A DNA stretch of 64,000 nucleotides. Origin: FEN-1139 sp964396375. GTDB taxonomy: Bacteria; Myxococcota_A; Polyangia; Polyangiales; Polyangiaceae. The stretch is taken from contig CAYNEY010000026.1 in NCBI GenBank assembly GCA_964396375.1, forward strand, positions 19,249 to 83,248. Reading direction: 5' to 3'. A model generated the notes under the pieces. It saw nothing but the letters and a program-made list of their open reading frames with translations, had not been told where the DNA came from and did no database searches. The position numbers and the translations under genes were made by a program. Each line of letters begins with the position of its first letter. Within the stretch, counting starts at the first letter, position 1. Below are positions 11,062 to 20,052 of this stretch, in pieces.

Positions 11062-11853
11062 ATGGTCCCTCGTACAACGCTGCTCGGGCTCGTCCTCATC
11101 CTGCCTCTGTTCGCTTGCGAAGGCGAGGCGCCGAAGGTGAAAGCGGTCCCCTCGGCCGCTACGGCGGCGGCTGTGCCGGTCGAAAACCCCATCCCGACAC
11201 CGCCGAACCCACCCCCGAAGCCCCCGAAACCCCCGAAGCAGAAGAAGAGCCTCGCCGACTGCCCGAAAGGCAAGCTGGTGTGGGAAAGTCCGGAGGTCGA
11301 GGCGGCAGTCCGCCAGAAACTGCAGAAGCCCGCGGGCGAGCTGCGCCGCGCGGATCTCGCGCGCCTGCGCAGCCTCAATCTGTCCCAGATCCGGCTCGAT
11401 GAGCTCGATCCCTGTCTGTTCGCGCTGACACCTCAGCTGAAGGAGCTCTTCCTCGGTCGCGGCGAGGTCACCGATCTCTCGGCACTCGAAGGGCTGCGGC
11501 AGCTCGAGAGCCTGCGACTCAGCTTGAACCCCATCACCGAGCTTGCTCCGCTCGCCGGGATGACGCGACTCGACCGGGTGGACTTGGCGCACACCCAGAT
11601 CCGCGATCTTTCTCCGCTAGCGGGACTTACCAACCTGACCGAGCTCTTGCTCGACGACACGCCGGTGTCAGACGTGACCCCCCTCGCCAAGCTGGAAAAG
11701 CTTGAAGTGTTGGTGCTCAAGAACACGCAAGTGAAAGATCTCAGCCCACTCCGAGGGCTTAAGGCCCTAAAGACGCTCGACATCCGGGGTGCTCCAGTCG
11801 ATGACCCAAGCACCGTGATGCGACCTGGGTTGCGGGTGCAGATGATGGACTGA
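11062..11853 (+). CDS. Leucine-rich-repeat lipoprotein
   Basis: The 263-residue protein begins MVPRTTLLGLVLILPLFAC, a lipoprotein signal, which sets the start at 11062 rather than at the earlier in-frame codons. A Pro/Lys-rich linker (residues 35-62) follows, with repeated PPKPPK. The C-terminal half has about five internalin-like leucine-rich repeats of 22 residues, of the type LxxLxLxxTxVxDLSPLxGLxN. Such repeats form curved binding surfaces, usually for protein partners. The protein is probably anchored to a membrane leaflet. It is the first of several secreted proteins on the plus strand. Confidence 0.85.
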   Translation: MVPRTTLLGLVLILPLFACEGEAPKVKAVPSAATAAAVPVENPIPTPPNPPPKPPKPPKQKKSLADCPKGKLVWESPEVEAAVRQKLQKPAGELRRADLARLRSLNLSQIRLDELDPCLFALTPQLKELFLGRGEVTDLSALEGLRQLESLRLSLNPITELAPLAGMTRLDRVDLAHTQIRDLSPLAGLTNLTELLLDDTPVSDVTPLAKLEKLEVLVLKNTQVKDLSPLRGLKALKTLDIRGAPVDDPSTVMRPGLRVQMMD

Positions 11854-11941
11854 CCCCGGCCTCCCCTTCGGGCTGCCTGCTCCGCACCTGCTCGCGCGAC
11901 CGAAGGACATGGCGGTCGATTCCGAGCGCGGAGGCTCATTC

Positions 11942-13084
11942 ATGTCATCACGTCATCGACTGGTCTGGTTCGCAGTTCTGCTCGGGGGACTCGTGGGTTG
12001 CTCGTCAGACGATGGCGAGGGTGAGGTGAGTTCGAGCACCGGTGGGCAGGTGGCAGCCGGCGGGAGCGACTCAAGTGCCGCGGGAGTTCCGGTCGGCGCG
12101 GGTGGCTCGACCCTCGTCCCTCCGGCCAACGGCGGTGCCCCGGCCAACGGCGGCCAACAGGGATTTGGCGGCGCTCCAGGAGAAGGCGGTGCCCCAGGAG
12201 AAGGCGGCGCTCCAGGAGAAGGCGGCGCTCCAGGAGAGGGCGGCGCTCCAGGAGAGGGCGGCGCTCCAGGAGAAGGCGGTGCCCCAGGAGAAGGCGGTGC
12301 CCCAGGAGAAGGTGGCAGCTCCGAGTGCACGAGCGCAACCTGGGATCCTCCCGAGTCCGCCAACGGCAACACCAATCTCCCGGCTGGGCTCGACGCAGTC
12401 TGGGAACACACCGGCGAGACCATCCTGCGCGCAAACAACATCAAGATCTACCAGCTGATGGCGAACGGAGGCCGCCTGCGTTACTGCGCACGTTGGGATT
12501 CCGATCACCCCATCGATGCCACACAGCGTCAACAGATCCAGACGCTGATCGGCAAATGCGACAACCAATGGACCTCCTACCTTACCGGCTGGGGCTGTTG
12601 GCCCTTCTCGGAAATAGAGGTGCGCATCGTGCTCTGGGCGGTGCGCGATGCCTCCTTGCTCACGGGATGGTCAGATGTGGAGGGTTCCTATGTGGAGAAC
12701 GCGGACGCAAGCTGCCCGGAGGATTGTGGCCCTTGGGCTCCCAATCGCTCTTTCGATGCGTGCGGGAGCGCGGTGTACGACGAGTTCTTCTGGCTCGACG
12801 GGTCCCTTACCGAATACACGGGCTGGGGCTCGGCCACGGGCTTTTACATGGGAGCGGACGCTTTCCTTCGTGCCGCAGAGGCCAATGCCGACACGGAGAC
12901 CATCGTGGTTCACGAGATGGGGCATGCCCATGGACTCGACGATTTCTACGACTGGCAACCAGAGGGGTGGACGCGATGGGTCATGATGGCGGGCGCGGCG
13001 CAGACCGTCACCGAGACCGATGGTTGGATGCTCCGCGACGTCTGGCGTCACGTGCGTTCACGGTATGGATACCCCGAACCCTGA
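11942..13084 (+). CDS. Zincin-like lipoprotein with hexapeptide-repeat linker
   Basis: The protein has 380 residues. MSSRHRLVWFAVLLGGLVGC is a lipoprotein signal, so the ATG at 11942 is preferred over the one at 11909. After a Gly/Ser/Pro-rich region come eight copies of a GGAPGE hexapeptide (DNA 12167-12310), a flexible stalk. The C-terminal domain (residues 130-380) carries HEMGHAHGLDD at residues 324-334, which fits the HExxHxxGxxD/H zinc motif of metzincin-like peptidases. Paired cysteines suggest disulfides. It is probably a cell-surface metallopeptidase on a stalk. The substrate is unknown. Confidence 0.8.
   Translation: MSSRHRLVWFAVLLGGLVGCSSDDGEGEVSSSTGGQVAAGGSDSSAAGVPVGAGGSTLVPPANGGAPANGGQQGFGGAPGEGGAPGEGGAPGEGGAPGEGGAPGEGGAPGEGGAPGEGGAPGEGGSSECTSATWDPPESANGNTNLPAGLDAVWEHTGETILRANNIKIYQLMANGGRLRYCARWDSDHPIDATQRQQIQTLIGKCDNQWTSYLTGWGCWPFSEIEVRIVLWAVRDASLLTGWSDVEGSYVENADASCPEDCGPWAPNRSFDACGSAVYDEFFWLDGSLTEYTGWGSATGFYMGADAFLRAAEANADTETIVVHEMGHAHGLDDFYDWQPEGWTRWVMMAGAAQTVTETDGWMLRDVWRHVRSRYGYPEP
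12167..12310 (+). repeat. Eight tandem 18-bp repeats encoding GGAPGE
   Basis: There are eight head-to-tail 18-bp units (GGCGGCGCTCCAGGAGAA type) that differ only at third codon positions (GCT/GCC, GAA/GAG, GGC/GGT). They encode the stalk of the lipoprotein at 11942-13084. Because units are a multiple of three, copy-number change would alter length without a frameshift. Confidence 0.95.
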
Positions 13085-13262
13085 TGGCAACGTGAAGGTC
13101 CTGCAAGATGACCGCCTAACAGCTAGAACCAAATCCTTCAGTCGATATGGAATTGGTTTCGCGAATCCTGACGGTTTGTTGAGCTGTCCGAAACGAGAGG
13201 TCTCTCAGAGCGTCAGATCCTATGCTCGCCCGGGCGATCTGGGTTACTCTTCGACAACTCTC

Positions 13263-13733
13263 ATGGAACGCTTGCGCATGCTGGAGTTCGGTCGTGCTCG
13301 GTTGGTTCTTGGTGTGCTGCTCTGGACAGCCTGGGGTTGCGGTGATGCTTCAAGTGAGGTCTGCGACTACGAGCATCACCCCGATACCATCACCTTTCAG
13401 CTCTCACCTAGCATCACCACGCTAGGGAGCTACACCGTAAGCTATGCCCTGCCCGGTCAACCTCCCCTTGACTGCGTCTTCACCTTCCCCTATTCCGAAG
13501 TGACCTGTGAAGCTCTATCGTTCGGAGATCTGAGTCACAGCACAGCACCCACGCGAGTAGATTGGATCATGCTCAACGTTCCCTCTCCTGGGCCCGACAG
13601 CATCACCATCTCAATTCAGGGATACACCACACTCTACACGGGGACGGTGGTCCCAACATACGCGCTGGATGAGCCCAACGGGCCGGGCTGCGGGGTGAGA
13701 AAAACTGGGACGGTGACGCTCGCGCTGCGCTGA
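13263..13733 (+). CDS. Small lipoprotein of unknown function
   Basis: The 156-residue protein starts at ATG 13263. The N-terminus MERLRMLEFGRARLVLGVLLW, followed by TAWGCGD, reads as a signal peptide with a lipobox-like AWGC. The mature part has alternating beta patterns and four cysteines (VCDYEH, DCVFTF, VTCEAL, PGCGVR), probably paired. I see no known domain. The frame opens earlier, from 13020 inside the preceding gene, but that part lacks an export signal and the 178-bp gap has no coding character. It sits in the cluster of secreted proteins between 10 and 16 kb. Confidence 0.65.
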   Translation: MERLRMLEFGRARLVLGVLLWTAWGCGDASSEVCDYEHHPDTITFQLSPSITTLGSYTVSYALPGQPPLDCVFTFPYSEVTCEALSFGDLSHSTAPTRVDWIMLNVPSPGPDSITISIQGYTTLYTGTVVPTYALDEPNGPGCGVRKTGTVTLALR

Positions 13734-13913
13734 CCGAGGTCGCCAGCTCTCTTTTTCAATTATTTCGAGATCTTGCGCCCATCCGAAGGGCAGGTGGCTT
13801 CCCCTCCGGCGGCTTCCCCGATAGATGTGGGGGGATGCCGTGGGAGGCGCTCTCGAACTCCTGCGGTGGGAGGGGCAGGTCGCTCCTCCGTCTGGAGTGA
13901 GGAGGACGTTGTG

Positions 13914-16423
13914 ATGCTGTACCTGAATCGCACGGGGCAACCGGAAGGGCCGTTCTCAGAGGAGCAGCTCGAGCAGATGATCCAGTCGGGCCAGCTTAGC
14001 GAAGGCTGGGTCGCGGCCCAAGGACAAGCCAATTGGGCCCCTCTCGAGTCCATTCCCCGTTTGAGTCAGGCCCTTGCGGCGGCTCGACAGGCTGGGGGAA
14101 CTCCCGGACCTCAACCAGGCTACGCCGCGCCTCAACCAGGCCACGCCGCGCCTCAACCAGGCTACGCCGCGCCTCAACCAGGCTACGCCGCGCCTCANNN
14201 NNNNNNNNNNNNNNNNNNNNNNNNNNNNNNNNNNNNNNNNNNNNNNNNNNNNNNNNNNNNNNNNNNNNNNNNNNNNNNNNNNNNNNNNNNNNNNNNNACG
14301 CCGCGCCTCAACCAGGCTACGCCGCGCCTCAACCAGGCTACGCCGCGCCTCAACCAGGCTACGCCGCGCCTCAGGATCACACTGGTCGCACCCCGAAGCC
14401 TCGCTCATCTTCCTCGAAGTTGCCTCTCTTCCTCGCACTCGGAGCGGTCTTCGTGCTTCTGCTGGGTGGTGTTGGTTACGCCGCGTACGCCTACTTCTTC
14501 AAGTCCACCGGACCTGAGATCGTCAAGTACGTGCCGACGGAAACCTCGCTCTACTTCGAAATACCGAACGTTCGAGCCGCTGGCGCGAAGGCGCGGCAAG
14601 CTCGCTACATGAAGGAGACGAAGAAGTCCGACGAGGACACGGTGAAGGACTTCGCGAAAGTGGTAGCTGACTCCTTCGGCATCACCGAGTCCGAAGCGAT
14701 AGCCCTCGCCCTCGCCGAACGCAGCCTCGGGATCTCGGCGCTGGGGATGCCGGAGAAGCCGGAGGGCGCTTTGGTGCTGGTCTTCGAGGCCAAGAGTCCA
14801 GTTGAGACTTGGCTCAAGAGCAAGCGCTTCAAGGCCGAGGGTGCCATCGGCAAGTCAGGACGTCGCTACGCTCTTGGACCAGCAACCTCACCGACGAGTC
14901 CAGCGGCCACCGGCAAACAGGACTGGACGGCCCAGGCAAGAACGATGCTCAACGCTGCACAAACCGACACCAACACTGCCATTGGTTGGTGGGAAGATGT
15001 GGAGGTGCTGGCGCTCGGGACGCCCAACATGCTGACGGCGATCGGCAGTGTGGTTGACAAGAGCACCCCTCCCCTCGCCGACAATGAGCGCTTCAAGCGG
15101 GCGATCGCGGACAAGCGCGCGAATGACGTGATGGTGGGCTGGGTGGATGGACTCCTGGTCAAGAAGGCCCTCGAAGGCAACACTGAGGGCTACGACGTGG
15201 GCTTGGGCGCCGAAGGTCTCTTGATCGGTCTCGGCGCCGACGAGACGGGGCTCCTGATGCACGCGGTAACAACCTTGGTGGGACGCGATATCACCAGCCT
15301 GCCGCAACTCTTCGAGCCGACCGAACTCAGCTACGGGGCGCGCCTTCCGGCCGAAACACTGGCGTACACCGGACTCTCTCTGCGCACCCAGAAGGATGGA
15401 CCCACCCTGGAGCGCGAGCTCCTCGGCTACTTGCGCCAAAAAGAGCCACGGATCGACGCGGAGTACGCCGAGTTCAACCAGGAATGCCAACAGAAGGCCA
15501 AGGTGAGTGTCTCGCAGATCCTGGGTAGCCTCGGCGACGAGATGGTGATCGGCGCCCTTGCTCCCTCCACCATGACGATAGGCTCGCTCGATCCGGAGAA
15601 ACTCACCGACGCCGCGGCCTTCGCGGCACTCAAGCTCAAAACTCCGACTATCCTCGAGCAGTTCGTGGTCGCCTTCCGCGATCAAGTACTGGCCCAAGAA
15701 CTCGGACCCGCCCTCACCCCCAAGGGCAAGGGGTTGGTCGTCAAGACTCCCCTCGGACCAAACGTGGTGGTCGAACTCAGGTTCGTCGGCGACGAGCTGG
15801 TGATCGCCGGGGGAGGCGGGCCAATGGTGGAGCGCCTGTTCTCAGGGCTTTCGGGTCAGGGCCCCACGCTCGGCGCCGATGACGCGCACTCGGCCGTTCT
15901 CGCCAGTCTCCCGAAGCAAACACAGCAGCTACTCTGGCTCGACACCGGACGGCTCGCAGATCGCTTCCTGGCTGGCAACCCCTCGTTGCGAACCATGGCC
16001 GAACAGAGCGGTGTGCCACTCGGGGACATCGAGCTCACGGGTCCAAAGCGAGTCTCGAGCGGGCTTGCTTTCTCGATGACGAAGAATCAACTAGGCTATC
16101 AGGTGACCCTCGACAGCACGAATCTGGTCCACGGTTTTCTGTTTGCCGCCGGCGCCTCGGCGGCAGCCATGACTTCGGCCTTTGCCGACCTCGGGGCAGC
16201 CGCCACCCCCCTTCCAACAGCGGTGGTCCCGGCTACCGTCCCTGCCGGTGCGGACGTCTGCGCGAAGGTGGTGCGCTGCTGTAAGACCCTGATGGCACGT
16301 ACTGGCCAAGCCGCGGCTCAAGGTAACTGCGACACCTTCCCATCACTTCCGCCCGCGTCGTGCGCACAGGCCCTCGCCGGCTACGAGGCGAGTGTGCGAG
16401 CCCTCGGCGGCAGCTGCGACTAA
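13914..16423 (+). CDS. GYF_2-like / DUF3352-like single-pass membrane protein (spans assembly gap)
   Basis: The N-terminus (MLYLNRTGQPEGPFSEEQL, from 13914 after a GGAGGA ribosome site) is a GYF_2/DUF4339-type domain of about 60 residues. A repeated PQPGYAA linker runs into 100 N at 14198-14297. After the gap the same repeats continue, then one transmembrane segment (LPLFLALGAVFVLLLGGVGY) and a large outer domain beginning IVKYVPTETSLYFEIPNVRAA, similar in style to DUF3352. A Cys-rich tail with VCAKVVRCCKTL and SC closes the protein. Frames before and after the N run differ by one base, but 21-bp repeat phasing shows they join in one gene (see findings). True length is unknown because the gap size is unknown. 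Confidence 0.8.
14112..14371 (+). repeat. 21-bp tandem repeat encoding PQPGYAA, interrupted by N gap
   Basis: Units of CAACCAGGCTACGCCGCGCCT (shown broken at its codons: CAA CCA GGC TAC GCC GCG CCT) run from 14112 to the N run and resume after it to 14371. One copy reads CAC for TAC. About four copies are seen on each side. The array explains why the assembler could not close the gap. Confidence 0.95.
14198..14297. other. Assembly gap of 100 N
   Basis: There are exactly 100 undetermined bases, the usual placeholder for unknown length. It lies inside the 21-bp repeat of the gene at 13914-16423. Confidence 0.99.
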
Positions 16424-16437
16424 GCAGGAGTCAACTT

Positions 16438-16472
16438 CCGGGCGCCGGGCAGAGTGGGCCCCCGGTGCCCGG
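16438..16472. terminator. GC-rich hairpin between convergent genes
   Basis: CCGGGCGCCGGG (16438-16449) pairs with CCCGGTGCCCGG (16461-16472) over 12 positions with one G-U pair and an 11-nt loop. It lies in the 66-bp gap between the membrane protein ending at 16423 and the thiC stop at 16490. No U tract is present. Confidence 0.5.
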
Positions 16473-16489
16473 TGGGTCCGCTATCGGAC

Positions 16490-18268
16490 TCACGAGTGCT
16501 TCTTGCTCGTGCCGAGCCGCAAGTCTTGCAGTCGCTGGGCCTCCGCCGACGAGGCCACTTCGCTGTGGCATTCAGGGGCTCTCTCACCCACCGCGCGCAT
16601 AGCGGTCTTGGTCTTGTTGGCGAGACGCTTCAGATGCTCGGGCGAGATCACCGCCCGCTCCTCGAGGATCCGCCGCTGCTCCTCAGTGAGAGCGTCGGTG
16701 ACGCGCACGGCACCTGCCTCGAAGCCCTGGGCCTTCCCGCTCGAGAAGGCCACGATCTCCTTCGAGATGCGAACAGCGCACCAGTCGTGCCCACACATTG
16801 CGCAGAAATCGGTGTCGACGTCCAAATCCTCGTCGTGCAGAGCCCGCGCCACATCGCTATCGAACGCGAGTTCGAAATGCTTCTCCCAGTTGAGGGCGGC
16901 GCGGGCCTTGGTGATGGAGTCATCCCAGTCTCGCGTGGCAGGAATTCCGAGGGCCACGTCTGCGGCATGAGCGGCCATCTTGTAGACCACGCAGCCCTGC
17001 TTCACGTCGTCCTTTTTGGGGAGTCCAAGATGCTCCTTCGGTGTCACGTAGCAGAGCATCGACGCGCCATGGTACGCCGCAGCGGTCGCCCCAATCGCGC
17101 TCGTGATGTGGTCGTAGCCGGGGAACACGTCAGTGACCAGCGGCCCCAGTACGTAGAAGGGAGCACCGTGACAGAGCCTTCGCTCCAGCTTCATGTTGTA
17201 CTCGATCTGATCGAAGGGCATATGCCCTGGCCCTTCGATCATCACCTGGCACCCCTTCCGCCAGGCACGCTCAGTGAGCTCGGCCAAGATCGCGAGTTCT
17301 GCCAGCTGCGCCGCGTCCGACGCGTCAGCAAGCCCCCCCGGGCGCAGCCCATCTCCGAGGGAGAACCCAACGTCGTAGCGCCGCATGATGTCGCAGATCT
17401 TCTCGAACGCCGTGTACATCGGGTTCTCGCGCCGGTGATGGATCATCCACTTGGCCAGAAGCGAGCCGCCGCGACTCACGATGCCAACCAGCCGCGGACG
17501 AACCAACTCCAGGTGAGCCATGAGGAGCCCCGCGTGGACGGTGAAGTAGTCCACCCCCTGCGCCGCCTGCTTCTCCAAGGATTCGAGGATGGCCTCCTCA
17601 GTCAACTCTTCGATGGTTCGCCCCACGATCATCGAGTAGATGGGCACGGTGCCGATGGGCACACGCGCGGCCTTGATGATCGCGACACGACACGCGTCGA
17701 GATCACCACCGGTCGACAGATCCATCACTGTGTCCGCGCCCCATCGCTCGGCCCAACGCAGCTTCTCCACTTCTTCGTCGATGCTCGACGACACCGGCGA
17801 GGCTCCCATGTTGGCGTTGATTTTGGTCCGGGTGGCCCGGCCAATCCCGATCGGATCGAGTTGATAGCCGAGGTGCACTCGGTTGGCCGTGATGAGGAGG
17901 CGTCCGGCTGCCACTTCGTCGCGAACTTGCTCGGGAGTCAAGTGCGACTCCCGCTCGGCAACGCGATGCATCTCGGGAGTGATGAGGCCGAGACGAGCGT
18001 GTTCCAGCTGGGTAATCGGCTGGAAGCCCTCGGGGGCAGTGGCGAAGGCGCCCTCTCGCTGCCAACCCTCCGGAAGGAAATCCCAGGCCGTCTTGTCGCT
18101 CGGCTGCGGCATGTGCGGCGTGTCCGGCGAACCAAACGGGATCGGCCCTCCAATGTTCGGCGCGAGCGCGAAGCTTCCGGGATTGGTACCTTCACGCGCC
18201 GTCGAGGGATTATGGGCACCGTGGAGAGGGAGATCGAAACGGCTCATGGGGACCGAGCCTGCCACCAC
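16490..18268 (-). CDS. thiC: Phosphomethylpyrimidine synthase ThiC
   Basis: ThiC is a radical-SAM enzyme that converts 5-aminoimidazole ribotide to HMP phosphate, the pyrimidine half of thiamine. The 592-residue protein has the ThiC-specific C-terminal cluster motif CAMCGHDWC (Cys 489, 492 and 497). It also has the core segments NANMGASPVSSSIDEEVEKL, DLSTGGDLD, HAGLL, EGPGHMPFDQIE and GYDHITSAIGA. Start is a GTG at 18268 or an ATG at 18247. Divergent gene 18317 leaves only 48-69 bp upstream, too short for a TPP riboswitch, and none is seen. No other thi gene is in the window. Confidence 0.98.
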   Translation of the reverse strand: MVAGSVPMSRFDLPLHGAHNPSTAREGTNPGSFALAPNIGGPIPFGSPDTPHMPQPSDKTAWDFLPEGWQREGAFATAPEGFQPITQLEHARLGLITPEMHRVAERESHLTPEQVRDEVAAGRLLITANRVHLGYQLDPIGIGRATRTKINANMGASPVSSSIDEEVEKLRWAERWGADTVMDLSTGGDLDACRVAIIKAARVPIGTVPIYSMIVGRTIEELTEEAILESLEKQAAQGVDYFTVHAGLLMAHLELVRPRLVGIVSRGGSLLAKWMIHHRRENPMYTAFEKICDIMRRYDVGFSLGDGLRPGGLADASDAAQLAELAILAELTERAWRKGCQVMIEGPGHMPFDQIEYNMKLERRLCHGAPFYVLGPLVTDVFPGYDHITSAIGATAAAYHGASMLCYVTPKEHLGLPKKDDVKQGCVVYKMAAHAADVALGIPATRDWDDSITKARAALNWEKHFELAFDSDVARALHDEDLDVDTDFCAMCGHDWCAVRISKEIVAFSSGKAQGFEAGAVRVTDALTEEQRRILEERAVISPEHLKRLANKTKTAMRAVGERAPECHSEVASSAEAQRLQDLRLGTSKKHS

Positions 18269-18316
18269 CTGTGCGCCGGTGCCAAATCCGATCGTCTGCG
18301 CTAGGGTCGAAGGGTC

Positions 18317-19207
18317 ATGGCCCCCACCATCCGAGAGCTCTTGTCGCGTCCTGAACCCTTACTCGGCCCCGGGATCTGGGATGGCCTTTCGGCGTGTCTG
18401 GCCGAGCGCGCAGGTTTCCAGATGGCCTTTCTTTCGGGGTATGGGCTGAGCGCCTCATTGCTCGGCATGCCCGACTTCGGTCTCATCACACAGACCCAGC
18501 TCCTGCATGCGGCCGCGCGGATTTGCACGCGGGTACGTCTTCCCATCATCGTCGATATCGACACGGGGTACGGCGGTCCGTTCAACGTGGAGGCGACGGT
18601 CGAGGGTTTGAGCCGCGCGGGTGCAGCGGGGTGCTTCCTCGAAGACCAGGTGTTCCCAAAGCGCTGCGGTCACATGGAGAACAAGCGGGTGATTGAGGTC
18701 ACGGAATACCTGCCGAAGCTCCGCGCTGCGCTTTCTGCGCGGGGCACACGCTCGTTCTTCGTGACGGCGCGCACCGACGCGCGCGCCGTGCTCGGTCTCG
18801 ACGAAGCGATCCGAAGGGCACGGCTCTATCGCGACGCGGGAGCGGATGCGGTCTTCGTCGAGGCACCGCAGAGCGTCGAGGAGCTGATCACCATCCGGCG
18901 CGAGGTTCCGGACGTGACTCTGGTTGCCAACATGGTCGAACAAGGGAAGACCCCACTCTTGCCAGCACATGAACTCTACCAACTCGGATACCAACTGGTG
19001 GCAGTGCCCGTGTCCGGACTACTCTCGATCACGCGAGCTCTCGAGGAGCTGTTCGGCGCACTGCTCCGGGATGGTGGAACCAGCGCCGCCAGCGGGCAGA
19101 TGACCACCTTCTCCGAACTCAACCGCCTGCTCGGGCTCGAGACACTCTACGCCCGAGAAGGCGCCTGGCTCGAACCTCAGAACGAGCCGTCGAAGCCGAG
19201 TCCGTAG
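18317..19207 (+). CDS. Isocitrate lyase / PEP mutase superfamily enzyme
   Basis: The 296-residue protein has the (beta/alpha)8 signatures of the family. DIDTGYGGPFNVEATV (about residues 80-95) includes the metal-binding aspartates, and EDQVFPKRCGH (residues 109-119) holds the KRCGH active-site loop seen in methylisocitrate lyases and related C-C or P-C bond enzymes. FLSGYGLSASLLGMPD is the expected N-terminal segment. Substrate cannot be fixed from sequence: methylisocitrate lyase, oxaloacetate decarboxylase and phosphonopyruvate-type activities are all possible. No prpC or prpD lies nearby. It is divergent from thiC and overlaps the 3' end of the convergent gene at 19177 by 31 bp. Confidence 0.85.
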   Translation: MAPTIRELLSRPEPLLGPGIWDGLSACLAERAGFQMAFLSGYGLSASLLGMPDFGLITQTQLLHAAARICTRVRLPIIVDIDTGYGGPFNVEATVEGLSRAGAAGCFLEDQVFPKRCGHMENKRVIEVTEYLPKLRAALSARGTRSFFVTARTDARAVLGLDEAIRRARLYRDAGADAVFVEAPQSVEELITIRREVPDVTLVANMVEQGKTPLLPAHELYQLGYQLVAVPVSGLLSITRALEELFGALLRDGGTSAASGQMTTFSELNRLLGLETLYAREGAWLEPQNEPSKPSP

Positions 19208-19950
19208 CCGTCGCGACCGATCCGAACCGGCATCGGGAGGGCTGACACCGTAACATCGGTTCGCACCAGCCGTTTGCGCGGGATGGTGATCCCACAGATC
19301 AGCATCGCCGCACCGGCAGCCTGGGCGAGCGCGTCAAGGGTGAGGATGGCGCGCTCACCACCATTGGAATCACAATAGCCGTCGTCGCAGTCTTCGTCAT
19401 CGACATGCCCCGTGGCCATCATCATGAAGGGTCCGAGCACCGGGACAACCAGCCATCCTGTGCCATCTTCCATGTTCTGGCTGGCCGCCACGGACAATCC
19501 GAGCGCCCAAGGGATCCCCGCCACCAGTGAGCCAGCGATGATCAGCCCACGTCGAGGTTGCTTGGTGAGCCGGTAACCAGGAGGGATGGGCTGACCAGGC
19601 TCGTAGGGCAGCTCCATCCCGGGAGGCAAGGCGCCACGAACCTGCGGGTAGTGCACGTCATAACGCGTCGGCGCACTTTCGGCGGGTGGAGACGCCGGCG
19701 CCAGCGCTGCGATCGGTACCAGCGCGTAGCCAGGGGGCACCACCACCGCGGACGATTGGGGGGGAGACAGCGGCAGAGGCTGCTGCGAGCCCACCTGTGG
19801 CACTGGAGTCACAGCCTGCGGGGATGCCGCCGAACCCACCGGCTTCGAACTTTGGGCCGCCTCCTCCGCCCAGGCTGGACCCGAGGCAAAGAACCCCAAA
19901 AACACAGCGAACAGCCACTTCCTCCGCATCAAACGCCTGAGTTCTGTCAT
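19177..19950 (-). CDS. Exported membrane-associated protein of unknown function
   Basis: The 257-residue protein has a signal peptide (MRRKWLFAVFLGFFASGPAWAEE). A long Pro/Ser/Ala/Val-rich region with VVVPPGYALVPI and PPGYRL repeats follows. Then come two hydrophobic segments (GLIIAGSLVAGIPWALGLSVA and a second near AGAAMLICGITI) around an acidic Cys-containing loop (DDEDCDDGYCDSNGG). PPGY-rich envelope proteins of this style are common in Polyangia, but no function is known to me. The last 31 bp overlap the convergent lyase gene. Confidence 0.65.
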   Translation of the reverse strand: MTELRRLMRRKWLFAVFLGFFASGPAWAEEAAQSSKPVGSAASPQAVTPVPQVGSQQPLPLSPPQSSAVVVPPGYALVPIAALAPASPPAESAPTRYDVHYPQVRGALPPGMELPYEPGQPIPPGYRLTKQPRRGLIIAGSLVAGIPWALGLSVAASQNMEDGTGWLVVPVLGPFMMMATGHVDDEDCDDGYCDSNGGERAILTLDALAQAAGAAMLICGITIPRKRLVRTDVTVSALPMPVRIGRDGYGLGFDGSF

Positions 19951-20052
19951 GATTCCTCCGCGATCGGCCCCAGTCTAAGCAAAGCTCATACCATAGTCAT
20001 TGGGCCAGCTCGCATCCCTTTGATCCCCTGTTTTTTGCGCCGACCTTCCATC

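Noticed and set aside
12167..12310. Possible CRISPR array
   Set aside because: The 18-bp units are contiguous without spacers and are in frame with a coding sequence; they are a protein repeat.
16454..18304. 616-codon plus-strand frame opposite thiC
   Set aside because: It has the same codon-bias shadow character, with no domain and a certain gene on the opposite strand.
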